21,391 bases of DNA from a virus, in the IMG/VR virus record IMGVR_UViG_3300042868_003573, positions 1-21,391 of that record. One strand, written 5' to 3'. The position numbers and the translations under genes were made by a program. Shown here in pieces: positions 6,802 to 13,173 of this stretch; within the stretch, counting starts at the first letter, position 1; each line of letters opens with the position of its first letter. A model generated the notes under the pieces. That model worked only from the letters and a program-made list of their open reading frames with translations, ran no database searches and was not told the origin of the DNA.

Positions 6802-6942
6802 ATGATAGAGCTGGTGTTAGGTGGTTTCATTTATTGGATAATCACAAAAATAGAAGAAGAACGTAAAATTAAAAAAAGATTAAAAGACGCTAAAAAGAAA
6901 GTGTTTCCACAAGACTATCCACAATATTATACAAGTTTATAG
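6802..6942 (+). CDS. Small membrane protein
   Basis: A 46-aa product with an N-terminal hydrophobic segment (MIELVLGGFIYWIITKI) followed by a highly charged helix (EEERKIKKRLKDAKKK) and a Tyr-rich end. It has the form of a single-pass inner-membrane peptide with a basic cytoplasmic tail. It lies 7 nt after the preceding stop and 2 nt before the next start. Short but well placed in the operon. Confidence 0.5.
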   Translation: MIELVLGGFIYWIITKIEEERKIKKRLKDAKKKVFPQDYPQYYTSL

Positions 6943-6944
6943 TT

Positions 6945-7010
6945 ATGTTTGTAGCAAAAATGATATTAGCGATTATAGTAATAACGATTACAATACTATT
7001 TATGTTATGA
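6945..7010 (+). CDS. Tiny single-pass membrane peptide
   Basis: A 21-aa frame, FVAKMILAIIVITITILFML after the Met, almost wholly hydrophobic. It begins 2 nt after one gene and ends in an ATGA overlap with the next, which supports real translation. A membrane insert of this size could act on host membrane potential or as a small lysis helper. It may also serve only to couple translation to the downstream gene. Confidence 0.42.
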   Translation: MFVAKMILAIIVITITILFML

Positions 7011-7300
7011 CAAGTGAATTAGCAAGAAAGTTAAGCACAGAAACTCTTACGAATAGACTGCATAAACAGCCGTTTAACGTGACTATATTAAAAGAGTTAA
7101 ACAAACGTGCTACAAAGGTACATAAATGCCAAATAGAAGGCTTAAAACGTATGGAGTTAGAGAAACTTAGAATGCAAACAAAAGTAGGTTTAGGATATAA
7201 AAACGAAGCGTATGATTCAGAGGAAAATATGTTAAACGGATTTAGTTGTAAATATGAAGATTTAAGTGAAAGTGAAAAATCAATATATGATAAATTATGA
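7007..7300 (+). CDS. Hypothetical helical protein
   Basis: A 97-aa protein, basic in its first two thirds (SELARKLSTETLTNRLHKQP; KELNKRATKVHKCQIEGLKR) and acidic at the end (YEDLSESEKSIYDKL). It is predicted mostly helical and possibly coiled-coil at residues 28-60. No catalytic motif. The start overlaps the previous stop by ATGA and its stop overlaps the next start, so it is part of a coupled chain. Confidence 0.55.
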   Translation: MTSELARKLSTETLTNRLHKQPFNVTILKELNKRATKVHKCQIEGLKRMELEKLRMQTKVGLGYKNEAYDSEENMLNGFSCKYEDLSESEKSIYDKL

Positions 7301-7521
7301 AAAAATGTTTCACGTGTAGAACTAACTACCCTATGTTTTTTTACCATTTAGATGAGTCTAGATACAAGATAAAAGCAAATAAGGGTAAGACAATAGAATG
7401 TAGACTTTGTAGTCTTAAACGCAATCTAAACGATAAAGGATTTACGCATCGTATAGATGGAAAGTTTACATTTACACAAGCTAGTAAAAAACAAATAATA
7501 CTTAATTTTTTTAAAAGATGA
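7297..7521 (+). CDS. Small zinc-finger protein (two CxxC knuckles)
   Basis: A 74-aa basic protein with KKCFTCRTNYPMFFYH at the N-terminus and ECRLCSLKRNLNDKGF near residue 38, giving a CxxC-n-CxxC zinc-binding pattern. Proteins of this build (Cys knuckle, FY aromatic segment, second knuckle, basic tail) are common in Bacteroidota phages and resemble the zinc-binding part of some HNH-like proteins, but no HNH residues are visible. Likely nucleic-acid binding. It overlaps genes on both sides by 4 nt. Confidence 0.6.
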   Translation: MKKCFTCRTNYPMFFYHLDESRYKIKANKGKTIECRLCSLKRNLNDKGFTHRIDGKFTFTQASKKQIILNFFKR

Positions 7522-7727
7522 AAAGAGCAACCGAACATTTATTTGTTGAGTTATATCAATTTATTGACATTAAACATTATGAAGAAGTAAATGATATATT
7601 TGAAAAAGCTATAGAAATAGAACGTAACTACTTAATAGATTTCTTCAAGTTCTTTCGAGATAACGGAGAAAATCACATTGGTTTAACAATTGAGCAATTT
7701 GTAGAACTATATTTAAAAAAATTGTGA
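7518..7727 (+). CDS. Hypothetical small acidic protein
   Basis: A 69-aa protein with a helical, aromatic-rich composition (YQFIDIKHYEEVNDIFEKAI; FFKFFRDNGENHIGL) and no known motif. It is coupled at both ends by short overlaps; its TGA overlaps the GTG start of the next gene. Acidic small early proteins of this sort may mimic DNA or bind host enzymes, but nothing specific is visible. Confidence 0.5.
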   Translation: MKRATEHLFVELYQFIDIKHYEEVNDIFEKAIEIERNYLIDFFKFFRDNGENHIGLTIEQFVELYLKKL

Positions 7728-7909
7728 CGTGTCCTAATTGCTTTAAAGAAACTAGTTGCGGTTGTAAATCATGTATAGATAGACCACGCGAATACGAACG
7801 TAATATAATGGAAGGTAATAATATTCAATGTCCTTACTGCAATTTTAAAAGTAGTTTTGATATATGGTTAGATTATGAATATAGCAACGTAACTCCAGAC
7901 TCGCTGTAG
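7724..7909 (+). CDS. Small Cys-rich zinc-ribbon protein (GTG start)
   Basis: A 61-aa protein starting from GTG in a GTGA overlap with the preceding stop. It has two Cys clusters: TCPNCFKETSCGCKSC at residues 2-17 and IQCPYCNFKSSFDIW near residue 35. The CPxC pairs indicate a zinc-ribbon or treble-clef fold that binds DNA, RNA or a protein partner. It is the last gene of the run and is followed by a terminator. The third and fourth ligands come from the two clusters, but the exact pairing cannot be told by eye. Confidence 0.55.
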   Translation: MTCPNCFKETSCGCKSCIDRPREYERNIMEGNNIQCPYCNFKSSFDIWLDYEYSNVTPDSL

Positions 7910-7926
7910 TAAAGCCTCTTGCTTGG

Positions 7927-7956
7927 ACTCCTATCGTAATTGGTAGGAGTTTTTTT
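7927..7956 (+). terminator. Intrinsic terminator
   Basis: ACTCCTATC pairs with GGTAGGAGT (9 bp, one G-U) around a GTAATT loop, followed by six T. It closes the small-gene run. Its T tract overlaps the first TTTGTACAAA palindrome. Confidence 0.9.
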
Positions 7957-8000
7957 GTACAAAACAATTGCGTAAATATGTAGTTACTTATTTGTACAAA
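7954..8000 (+). promoter_or_regulatory. Promoter bracketed by two TTTGTACAAA operator-like palindromes
   Basis: The perfect 10-bp palindrome TTTGTACAAA is found at 7954-7963 and again at 7991-8000, centres 37 bp apart. Between them lie TTG at 7968 and CTTATTTG at 7987-7994, a weak -33/-7 pair with a 16-nt spacer. The second palindrome covers the -7 element and probable start site, as a repressor site would. The start codon of the phosphoesterase follows at 8012. Confidence 0.55.
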
Positions 8001-8011
8001 TACGTATTTAA

Positions 8012-9130
8012 ATGGTTGAATTTAAAACCGAAATGATAGAGCTTTACAAAAAAGGAGTTACTATCACAGAAATTGCAAAGAAAATCTGCAAAGAAAACAG
8101 CCTAGAATATACAGACGCCAAAAGAAGTTCAACTTCTAAAATCATTAATAGAGTAAAAAACAAAGGTGTATTCGATGAGTGTGAAGCTGTAGGAATAGAT
8201 CCCGAGAAAATCAAAAACTATTGGTATAAAGGTAAGCACTATTCCATCAACGTAAAAGGTGAGACTGACACTTTTAAATATGAAGACTTTAAAGAAGACT
8301 TTATTGCATCGGTTAAGGATATTAAACCTAACTACATTCAGATAATTAGAACGGATTCAGATGAAGACTCACACTGCCTGCTAATAGATCCTGCAGATAT
8401 TCACGTTAACAAGCTATGTTCTGCATTTGAAACAGGTGAGGAGTACAACTCGCAGATAGCAGTACAACGCGTTAAGGATGGCGTATCGTCTATTTTAAGC
8501 AAGTCTAGGGGCTTTAATATAGATAAGATAATACTTATTGTAGGTAACGATGTTTTAAACACTGACAACGCACGAAATCAAACAACAAAGGGTACGCAAC
8601 AAGATACGCATATGAAGTGGTTTGACGCTTTCTTAATGGCTAAGCAATTATACATTGATATTATTAGTACGTTAGTAGCAATCGCGGACCTAGAAGTAGT
8701 GTATAATGTATCCAATCACGATGAGATGTCAGGGTTCTTCTTAATGGATTCTATATATTCATGGTACAACGAACATCCAAACATTAAATTCAATCGCTCA
8801 CCAGCACATCGTAAATATACAACATACGGAAATAACTTAATAGGTACAACACATGGAGATGGAGCTAAACAAAATGATCTTCCATTATTGATGTGTCACG
8901 AAGCTAGTCAACATTGGCACGATTGTAAGCATAGATACTGGTTTACTCACCACGTTCACCACAAAACAAGCAAAGATGTAATGTCCGTACAAATTGAGTC
9001 ATTACGTTCGCCGTCACCTGCAGATAGTTGGCACCACAAAAGCGGGTATCAACACTCGCCACTAGCTATCGAAGGCTTTATATTTCATAAAACACATGGA
9101 CAAGTCGCAAGATTAACCACACTTTTTTAA
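8012..9130 (+). CDS. Calcineurin-like metallophosphoesterase with N-terminal HTH
   Basis: A 372-aa protein. The two-metal phosphoesterase motifs appear in order: DIH (Asp129, His131), GND (178-180), NHDE (234-237), THGDG (His280) and HHVHH (312-316). These match the Mre11/SbcD-type superfamily, so the substrate may be DNA ends or nucleotides. Residues about 5-50 (KGVTITEIAKKICKENSL, then STSKIINRVKNKG) look like a helix-turn-helix, suggesting DNA targeting. Phage versions in Bacteroidota often carry this N-terminal extension. It starts its own transcription unit, behind the paired palindromes and just upstream of the putative origin, consistent with a role in DNA metabolism. The nuclease activity is inferred. 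Confidence 0.82.
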   Translation: MVEFKTEMIELYKKGVTITEIAKKICKENSLEYTDAKRSSTSKIINRVKNKGVFDECEAVGIDPEKIKNYWYKGKHYSINVKGETDTFKYEDFKEDFIASVKDIKPNYIQIIRTDSDEDSHCLLIDPADIHVNKLCSAFETGEEYNSQIAVQRVKDGVSSILSKSRGFNIDKIILIVGNDVLNTDNARNQTTKGTQQDTHMKWFDAFLMAKQLYIDIISTLVAIADLEVVYNVSNHDEMSGFFLMDSIYSWYNEHPNIKFNRSPAHRKYTTYGNNLIGTTHGDGAKQNDLPLLMCHEASQHWHDCKHRYWFTHHVHHKTSKDVMSVQIESLRSPSPADSWHHKSGYQHSPLAIEGFIFHKTHGQVARLTTLF

Positions 9131-9178
9131 GTCTATACCCTTAAAATAAAAAAATAATTTAATACTATTCCCTTAATT

Positions 9179-9397
9179 ATGGCAAAAGTTACACTAGAAT
9201 TCGACTCAATAGAAGACAGCGAAGATTTAAAATGCGCATTATACGGATGGAAATACGCATTTGTAATTGACGAGTTGGACCAATACTATAGAAGCATCTA
9301 TAAATACTCTGAAATAGGTAGCGAAATTGAAATGGCAGAACAAGTACGCAACAAAATTCGTGAGATAATGCACGATAATGGGTTGTTGATGGAGTGA
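9179..9397 (+). CDS. Conserved small phage protein
   Basis: A 72-aa acidic protein: AKVTLEFDSIEDSEDLKCAL, then a WKYAFVIDELDQYYRSIYKY segment and a helical C-terminus. The pattern (beta strand on VTLEFD, helix, WKY, LDQ.YR) is one I associate with small conserved proteins near replication genes in many phages, with no known function. It ends at the first iteron of the origin region. Possibly a partner of the neighbouring replication proteins. Confidence 0.6.
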   Translation: MAKVTLEFDSIEDSEDLKCALYGWKYAFVIDELDQYYRSIYKYSEIGSEIEMAEQVRNKIREIMHDNGLLME

Positions 9398-9646
9398 CAT
9401 CTCTACATCTCTACACATCTCTACAGTCATCTCTACAGCTACAACCCTAGTAAAATATAGGGTTTACGTAAAAGTGTAGAGATGTAGAGGAGAAATGCCA
9501 ATCTTTTATATAAAAGGGAACAGGTGAAAATAAAAAAAATCGTAAATTCATCTCTACATCTCTACAAAAAATCATAACTAATATTAAAATCAATACTTTA
9601 ACCCGTAGAGATGAGTGTAGAGATAGCGTAAAGATGTGTAGAGATG
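9398..9646 (+). repeat. Iteron array, likely replication origin
   Basis: This gene-free region holds a 10-bp unit, CATCTCTACA, in both orientations. Exact + copies are at 9398, 9406, 9416, 9428, 9549 and 9557. Exact reverse copies (TGTAGAGATG) are at 9475 and 9637. Near copies in reverse are at 9483, 9604, 9616 and 9627. An AACCCTA/TAGGGTT hairpin (9443-9464) and a very A+T-rich stretch (about 9505-9548) lie between the clusters. Iterons plus an A+T-rich segment next to a replicative helicase gene is the usual build of an initiator-dependent origin. A multi-site regulator binding region is the alternative. Confidence 0.72.
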
Positions 9647-9667
9647 TAATTATTTTTATAAAAAGTA

Positions 9668-9697
9668 TTGTAGATTAAAAAAGAATACTTATATTTG
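9668..9697 (+). promoter_or_regulatory. Promoter, TTG-19-TATATTTG
   Basis: TTG at 9668-9670, a 19-nt spacer, TATATTTG at 9690-9697: a textbook Bacteroidota promoter directly downstream of the iterons. Transcription would begin close to the first strand of the pseudoknot RNA. Confidence 0.8.
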
Positions 9698-9707
9698 TCA
9701 ACGTTCT

Positions 9708-9798
9708 CATCCTACATTATAAGAACAAAGAGATTTTAAGAGCCTCTATTATGAATAACAAGGTAGGATGTGTTAGGATTAATAGGGGCTTTTTATTT
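9708..9798 (+). ncRNA. Pseudoknot leader RNA 1, with terminator
   Basis: Stem A joins CATCCTAC (9708-9715) to GTAGGATG (9763-9770), 8 bp. Stem B joins GCCTCTATTA (9742-9751) to TAATAGGGGC (9780-9789), 10 bp with one G-U. The strands interleave A-B-A'-B', an H-type pseudoknot, and a T-rich tract follows stem B, so B doubles as a terminator stem. It ends 12 nt before the lipoprotein start. It shares its topology, not its sequence, with the elements at 14407 and 16339. Confidence 0.6.
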
Positions 9799-9810
9799 AA
9801 ACAAATTATT

Positions 9811-10074
9811 ATGAAAAAATTAGTATTAGTATTAGCAATTGGATTGTTTAGCTGTCAGAAAGAAGAGGTAACACCACAGCCTGTTACTCCCGTTAAAAAC
9901 TGTAATTGTGATAGAATAGTAAATATTGTTAGGGCAAAGTATAGTTTCCCTGGACAACCGAATACATATTGGGCTACAATAACAACTGTTAATGATTGTT
10001 CTAATTGGCAAAAGCAATATTCTTATGAAAGCAATTATTCTATTTATTCTAAAAAAGAAGGAGATTGTTATTAA
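9811..10074 (+). CDS. Small secreted lipoprotein
   Basis: An 87-aa protein read from the ATG at 9811; an upstream in-frame ATG at 9751 lies inside the leader RNA stem and gives no signal peptide. The signal peptide KKLVLVLAIGLFSC ends in a lipobox (LFSC), with Cys15 as the lipidated residue, followed by a Pro/Thr/Val linker (EEVTPQPVTPVK) and a small Cys-containing domain (NCNCDR, NDCSNW, EGDCY). This build is frequent in flavobacterial genomes. In a phage it fits a surface-acting moron such as a superinfection-exclusion or receptor-masking lipoprotein, which is inference. It has its own promoter and leader and sits between origin and helicase, unlike its metabolic neighbours. Confidence 0.7.
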   Translation: MKKLVLVLAIGLFSCQKEEVTPQPVTPVKNCNCDRIVNIVRAKYSFPGQPNTYWATITTVNDCSNWQKQYSYESNYSIYSKKEGDCY

Positions 10075-10271
10075 TGGAAGAGACTTGGAAACACTTAGAA
10101 GAGAATTATTACATTAGTAATTTTGGTAATGTTATGAATAGAAACACTAATCGTAACTTAAAGCCTATAAAATGCAATCAATATAAAACAAAAGTAACTT
10201 TGACACTAGATAACAATAGTAGAAAAAAAGATGTATTTAATAATAGAGTAGATAATATAAAAGTAATATGA
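10074..10271 (+). CDS. NUMOD4-like fragment without HNH domain
   Basis: A 65-aa protein from the ATG overlapping the lipoprotein stop by 1 nt. EETWKHLEENYYISNFGNVM follows the pattern of the NUMOD4 DNA-binding motif (compare GYEGLYQVSNLGNVKSL in the two complete HNH proteins here), with a LKPIKCNQYKTKVTLTL continuation. The HNH and AP2-like parts are absent. It then ends in an ATGA overlap with the helicase gene. It looks like the remnant of a homing-type nuclease, either decayed or kept as a DNA-binding peptide. Confidence 0.5.
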   Translation: MEETWKHLEENYYISNFGNVMNRNTNRNLKPIKCNQYKTKVTLTLDNNSRKKDVFNNRVDNIKVI

Positions 10272-11743
10272 TAAATCCAGACGAGAAATTTTGGTCAGTA
10301 AACCAAGACGGTAAAGTATCATTGAACAATTTTAAGTTCAAAAGATTCTTAGAAATAAATAATTTTAGTAAAAACAAACCTAACCCAAATAGTACATTCA
10401 ACATTATTAAAAAGAATGGTATATTTTTAGAAATAGTAGATGAAGTAGATCTTAAAGATTTTGTGCTTAAACATATCTTAGAGCAAGGCTTGAGTGAGGA
10501 TGTATATAATCTTATGACTTCAAATATAAAGTTCTTTAAAAGGGATTATTTAAGTATGATTGATAGTAAAGAAATTAAAGTGCTTAAAGATACAAAAGAC
10601 ACTGCATACTTATTTTACGAAAATGGTGTTCTAGAAGTTACTAAAAATAAGTCCGAACTTAAAAACTACTCTGATTTTAATCTTAATATTTGGGAAAATC
10701 AGGTTATAAAAAGAAAGTATGTAGATTCAGACCATCACCATTCAGAATTTAGGAAGTTTGTTTGGAAAATATCAGGTGGTTTTGATTTAGGAAGCACACC
10801 ATCTGCAGATGAAAAAATTAAATACGATTCTGCTGTTGATAGATATAATTCATTTCAAAGTGCAATAGGATATTTAATTCATTCATATAAGACATCAGGT
10901 AATAATAAAGCAATTATTCTTAACGATGAAATGATAAGTGATTCACCAAATGGAAGAAGCGGTAAGGGTGTATTTTGGAATAGTTTAAAACATATGAAAA
11001 AATTACAGTCAATTGATGGTAAACAATTTAAATTTGGTGGTGACTTTCCTTATCAATCAGTAAAAACAGATTGTCAGATATTAGTATTTGATGATGTTAA
11101 AAAGAACTTTCAATTTGAGAATTTGTTCAGTGTAATTACGGAAGGGATTGACATTACTTACAAGGGTAAAGACACTATTAAGCTACCTGTAGAAGATTCA
11201 CCAAAGATTATAATATCTACTAATTACGTTTTAAAGGGTAATGGAGACTCACACGATGCACGTAAATTTGAATTGGAACTATCTACTTTCTTTAATGCTA
11301 ATAATACACCATTTGAGTTCTTTGGACATTATTTATTTACAGATTGGAATGATTTAGAGTGGGCTAGGTTTGATTGTTATATGATTGAATGCTTAAAAAA
11401 GTATTTAAACAATGGTTTGGTATCTTATAAATCAATATCTTTGCCTGTTAAAAAACTTGAAGCAGATTTAGGGAAAGAATTATTTGAATATTGTCAAGAA
11501 TTACCAAGAAACGAATGGTTAAGTGGACAGGAAACATATGATAAATACAAGTTTAGTTTATCAAAATCATTCTTAGCAAAGTCTAAAAAGGAAGTAACAC
11601 AATCAATTAAGAAGTATTGTCAATTTTATGGATATGAATACGATTCACGTTCTCCAGGTGGACTTCTTAAATTTATGATAATGGAAGGAAGTATTAATAA
11701 TATTGAAGACATTTGGGATTCAAACGAACTACAAGGATTATGA
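10268..11743 (+). CDS. Replicative helicase, superfamily 3 (D5-like), primase domain not evident
   Basis: A 491-aa protein. The ATPase motifs of SF3 helicases are visible: Walker A SPNGRSGKGVF at about residues 225-235, Walker B QILVFDDV near 270-277, and motif C KIIISTN near 313-319. These hexameric enzymes unwind phage DNA from an origin. The N-terminal ~200 residues show no obvious primase catalytic residues; they may recruit a primase or bind the origin. A C-terminal winged-helix-like part (KSFLAKSKKEVTQSIKKYC) is typical of D5 proteins. The gene begins about 600 bp after the iteron array and overlaps both neighbours by ATGA, making it the likely initiator-helicase of the element. Confidence 0.82.
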   Translation: MINPDEKFWSVNQDGKVSLNNFKFKRFLEINNFSKNKPNPNSTFNIIKKNGIFLEIVDEVDLKDFVLKHILEQGLSEDVYNLMTSNIKFFKRDYLSMIDSKEIKVLKDTKDTAYLFYENGVLEVTKNKSELKNYSDFNLNIWENQVIKRKYVDSDHHHSEFRKFVWKISGGFDLGSTPSADEKIKYDSAVDRYNSFQSAIGYLIHSYKTSGNNKAIILNDEMISDSPNGRSGKGVFWNSLKHMKKLQSIDGKQFKFGGDFPYQSVKTDCQILVFDDVKKNFQFENLFSVITEGIDITYKGKDTIKLPVEDSPKIIISTNYVLKGNGDSHDARKFELELSTFFNANNTPFEFFGHYLFTDWNDLEWARFDCYMIECLKKYLNNGLVSYKSISLPVKKLEADLGKELFEYCQELPRNEWLSGQETYDKYKFSLSKSFLAKSKKEVTQSIKKYCQFYGYEYDSRSPGGLLKFMIMEGSINNIEDIWDSNELQGL

Positions 11744-11949
11744 CAATAGATAGTATAATAGTAATTAAGAAGATTGAAAGCATAATGGATAAGTACAAAG
11801 ATTCAATGGATTGGCTGCAAGAAAATCATGCGACTAGAAAGGATTTAATATCTAGTTTACAGCAGTCAATATTTATGCTCGGATTAATTAGAAAAGATAT
11901 AATTATGTACGACACTAAAATAGAAGCAAAAGAATGGATGGAAAACTAA
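11740..11949 (+). CDS. Hypothetical small helical protein A
   Basis: A 69-aa protein from the ATG overlapping the helicase stop (ATGA); an upstream in-frame start at 11713 would lie deep in the helicase gene. It is helical and charged (IDSIIVIKKIESIMDKYKDS, then RKDLISSLQQSIFMLGLIRK). It resembles the next gene in length and in helix pattern (a DKY segment, then a long basic helix), so the pair may be distant duplicates. No motif is known. Coupled to the helicase, it could be an accessory factor. Confidence 0.52.
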   Translation: MTIDSIIVIKKIESIMDKYKDSMDWLQENHATRKDLISSLQQSIFMLGLIRKDIIMYDTKIEAKEWMEN

Positions 11950-12134
11950 GTAATATAATAATAGATGCTGAAATTGATAAGATAAGCAATTCAATGCAAG
12001 AAATTATTGATAAATACCCTGAGAGATTGGAAACGATAGGAAAACTAAACTATGTGCTAAAAGATTTACAACACGTAAAAAGACATTTAAACTATTTAAT
12101 TAAGAAGTATGAAGCAACAACAAAAATTATTTGA
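11934..12134 (+). CDS. Hypothetical small helical protein B
   Basis: A 66-aa protein overlapping the previous gene by 16 nt and the next by 26 nt. It has the pattern AEIDKISNSMQEIIDKYPER followed by a basic helix (KDLQHVKRHLNYLIKKYEA). It is similar in plan to the preceding 69-aa protein and predicted to be a two-helix coiled hairpin. No catalytic or metal site. Its role is unknown; the overlaps indicate co-translation with the replication genes. Confidence 0.5.
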   Translation: MDGKLSNIIIDAEIDKISNSMQEIIDKYPERLETIGKLNYVLKDLQHVKRHLNYLIKKYEATTKII

Positions 12135-12360
12135 TGATATAGAAGATATTTATCAAAGTGAATGGAAGGGGATGCCAGAGTTTAACATGACTCCTGAAGT
12201 GCCTATTTTAACAATTAAATTAAATTTTAAAACGAAAGAAGATATTGAAAAATTTAGTGAGTTAATCGGTCAAAAAATAACTTTTAATACCGAGAATTAT
12301 TGGTATCCTAAATTAAATAGAAAAGCATTTTCAGAAAAAAAATATCACGATGAACCCTAA
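12109..12360 (+). CDS. Small conserved partner of the glycosyltransferase
   Basis: An 83-aa protein with YQSEWKGMPEFNMTPEVPIL, then TIKLNFKTKEDIEKFSELIG and TENYWYPK. A GMPEF element followed by a beta-alpha unit ending in IGQKIT and a WYP motif is a combination I recall beside TET-associated-type glycosyltransferases and ParB-like genes in phages. Its function is not known; a single ferredoxin-like beta-alpha-beta unit that binds a partner is plausible. It overlaps the glycosyltransferase gene by 11 nt, which supports joint action. Confidence 0.58.
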   Translation: MKQQQKLFDDIEDIYQSEWKGMPEFNMTPEVPILTIKLNFKTKEDIEKFSELIGQKITFNTENYWYPKLNRKAFSEKKYHDEP

Positions 12361-13171
12361 GTATCCAATTTATATAATAAGTAAGGGTAGATGGAAATCA
12401 AGACTTACAAGTAAGGCGTTAGAAAGCATGAATGTTCCTTACAAAATTGTAATCGAGCCACAAGAATATCAAGAGTATTCAAAAGTAATTGACAAAAATA
12501 AAATACTAGTATTACCTTTTAGTAATTTAGGATTAGGTGGAATCCCAGCGAGAAATTGGGTATGGGAACATTCAATAAGTGAGGGGCATTTAAAACATTG
12601 GATTTTAGATGATAATATTAGAGCATTTAGAAGATATAATGATGACATTAAATACTTAGTTACATCAGGTACTATATTTAAATGTGCCGAAGATTTTGTA
12701 GATAGATATGAAAATATAGCAATCGCTGGGTTTCAGTATAGTTCATTCATGGCTTATAATAGACAGAAAAGACCTTTTACAATAAATACACGAATTTATT
12801 CATGTTTGCTAATTGATAATAGTATCGATTATAGATGGAGAGGAAAATATAATGAAGATTCTGACTTATCTATTAGAGTGTTAAAAGATGGTTATTGTAC
12901 AGTTTTATTTAATGCGTTCTTACAAGATAAACAAAGTACAATGACTATGAAAGGCGGGAATACAGATAGTATTTATAATACAGGAGATAATCGCATGGAA
13001 TTTGCTAAATCACTTGAAGAACAGCACCCTGATTGTGTTAAAGTAATATGGAGATTTAATCGTTGGCATCATAGCATAAACTTCAATTCATTTAAAAAAA
13101 ATAAACTAATTCGTAAAAAATGTATTATAATAAAAGATGGTATAAATAATTACAATATGATTTTAAAATAA
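12350..13171 (+). CDS. GT-A-type glycosyltransferase, TET-associated (TAGT) family
   Basis: A 273-aa protein. YPIYIISKGRWKSRLTSKAL followed by VPYKIVIEPQEYQEY matches the N-terminus of the TAGT family. The GT-A features are the LPFSNLGLGGIPARNWVWEH segment, HWILDDNIRAF with Asp88-Asp89 as the metal/nucleotide-sugar site, and KYNEDSDLSIRVLKDG near residue 170. Family members are proposed to add sugars to hydroxymethylated bases in phage DNA, protecting it from host nucleases. No TET/JBP oxygenase, hydroxymethylase or dNMP kinase is visible in the window, so the acceptor may be host-made or something else. It is coupled upstream to the 83-aa protein and followed 2 nt later by the SF2 helicase. 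Confidence 0.78.
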   Translation: MNPKYPIYIISKGRWKSRLTSKALESMNVPYKIVIEPQEYQEYSKVIDKNKILVLPFSNLGLGGIPARNWVWEHSISEGHLKHWILDDNIRAFRRYNDDIKYLVTSGTIFKCAEDFVDRYENIAIAGFQYSSFMAYNRQKRPFTINTRIYSCLLIDNSIDYRWRGKYNEDSDLSIRVLKDGYCTVLFNAFLQDKQSTMTMKGGNTDSIYNTGDNRMEFAKSLEEQHPDCVKVIWRFNRWHHSINFNSFKKNKLIRKKCIIIKDGINNYNMILK

Positions 13172-13173
13172 TT

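Noticed and set aside
9398-9646. CRISPR array
   Set aside because: The repeat unit is only 10 bp, spacings are irregular, some copies overlap, and both orientations occur; no cas genes are present.
9751-9810. Upstream start for the lipoprotein (adds 20 residues)
   Set aside because: It lies within the pseudoknot/terminator RNA and would hide the signal peptide; the ATG at 9811 gives a proper lipoprotein signal.
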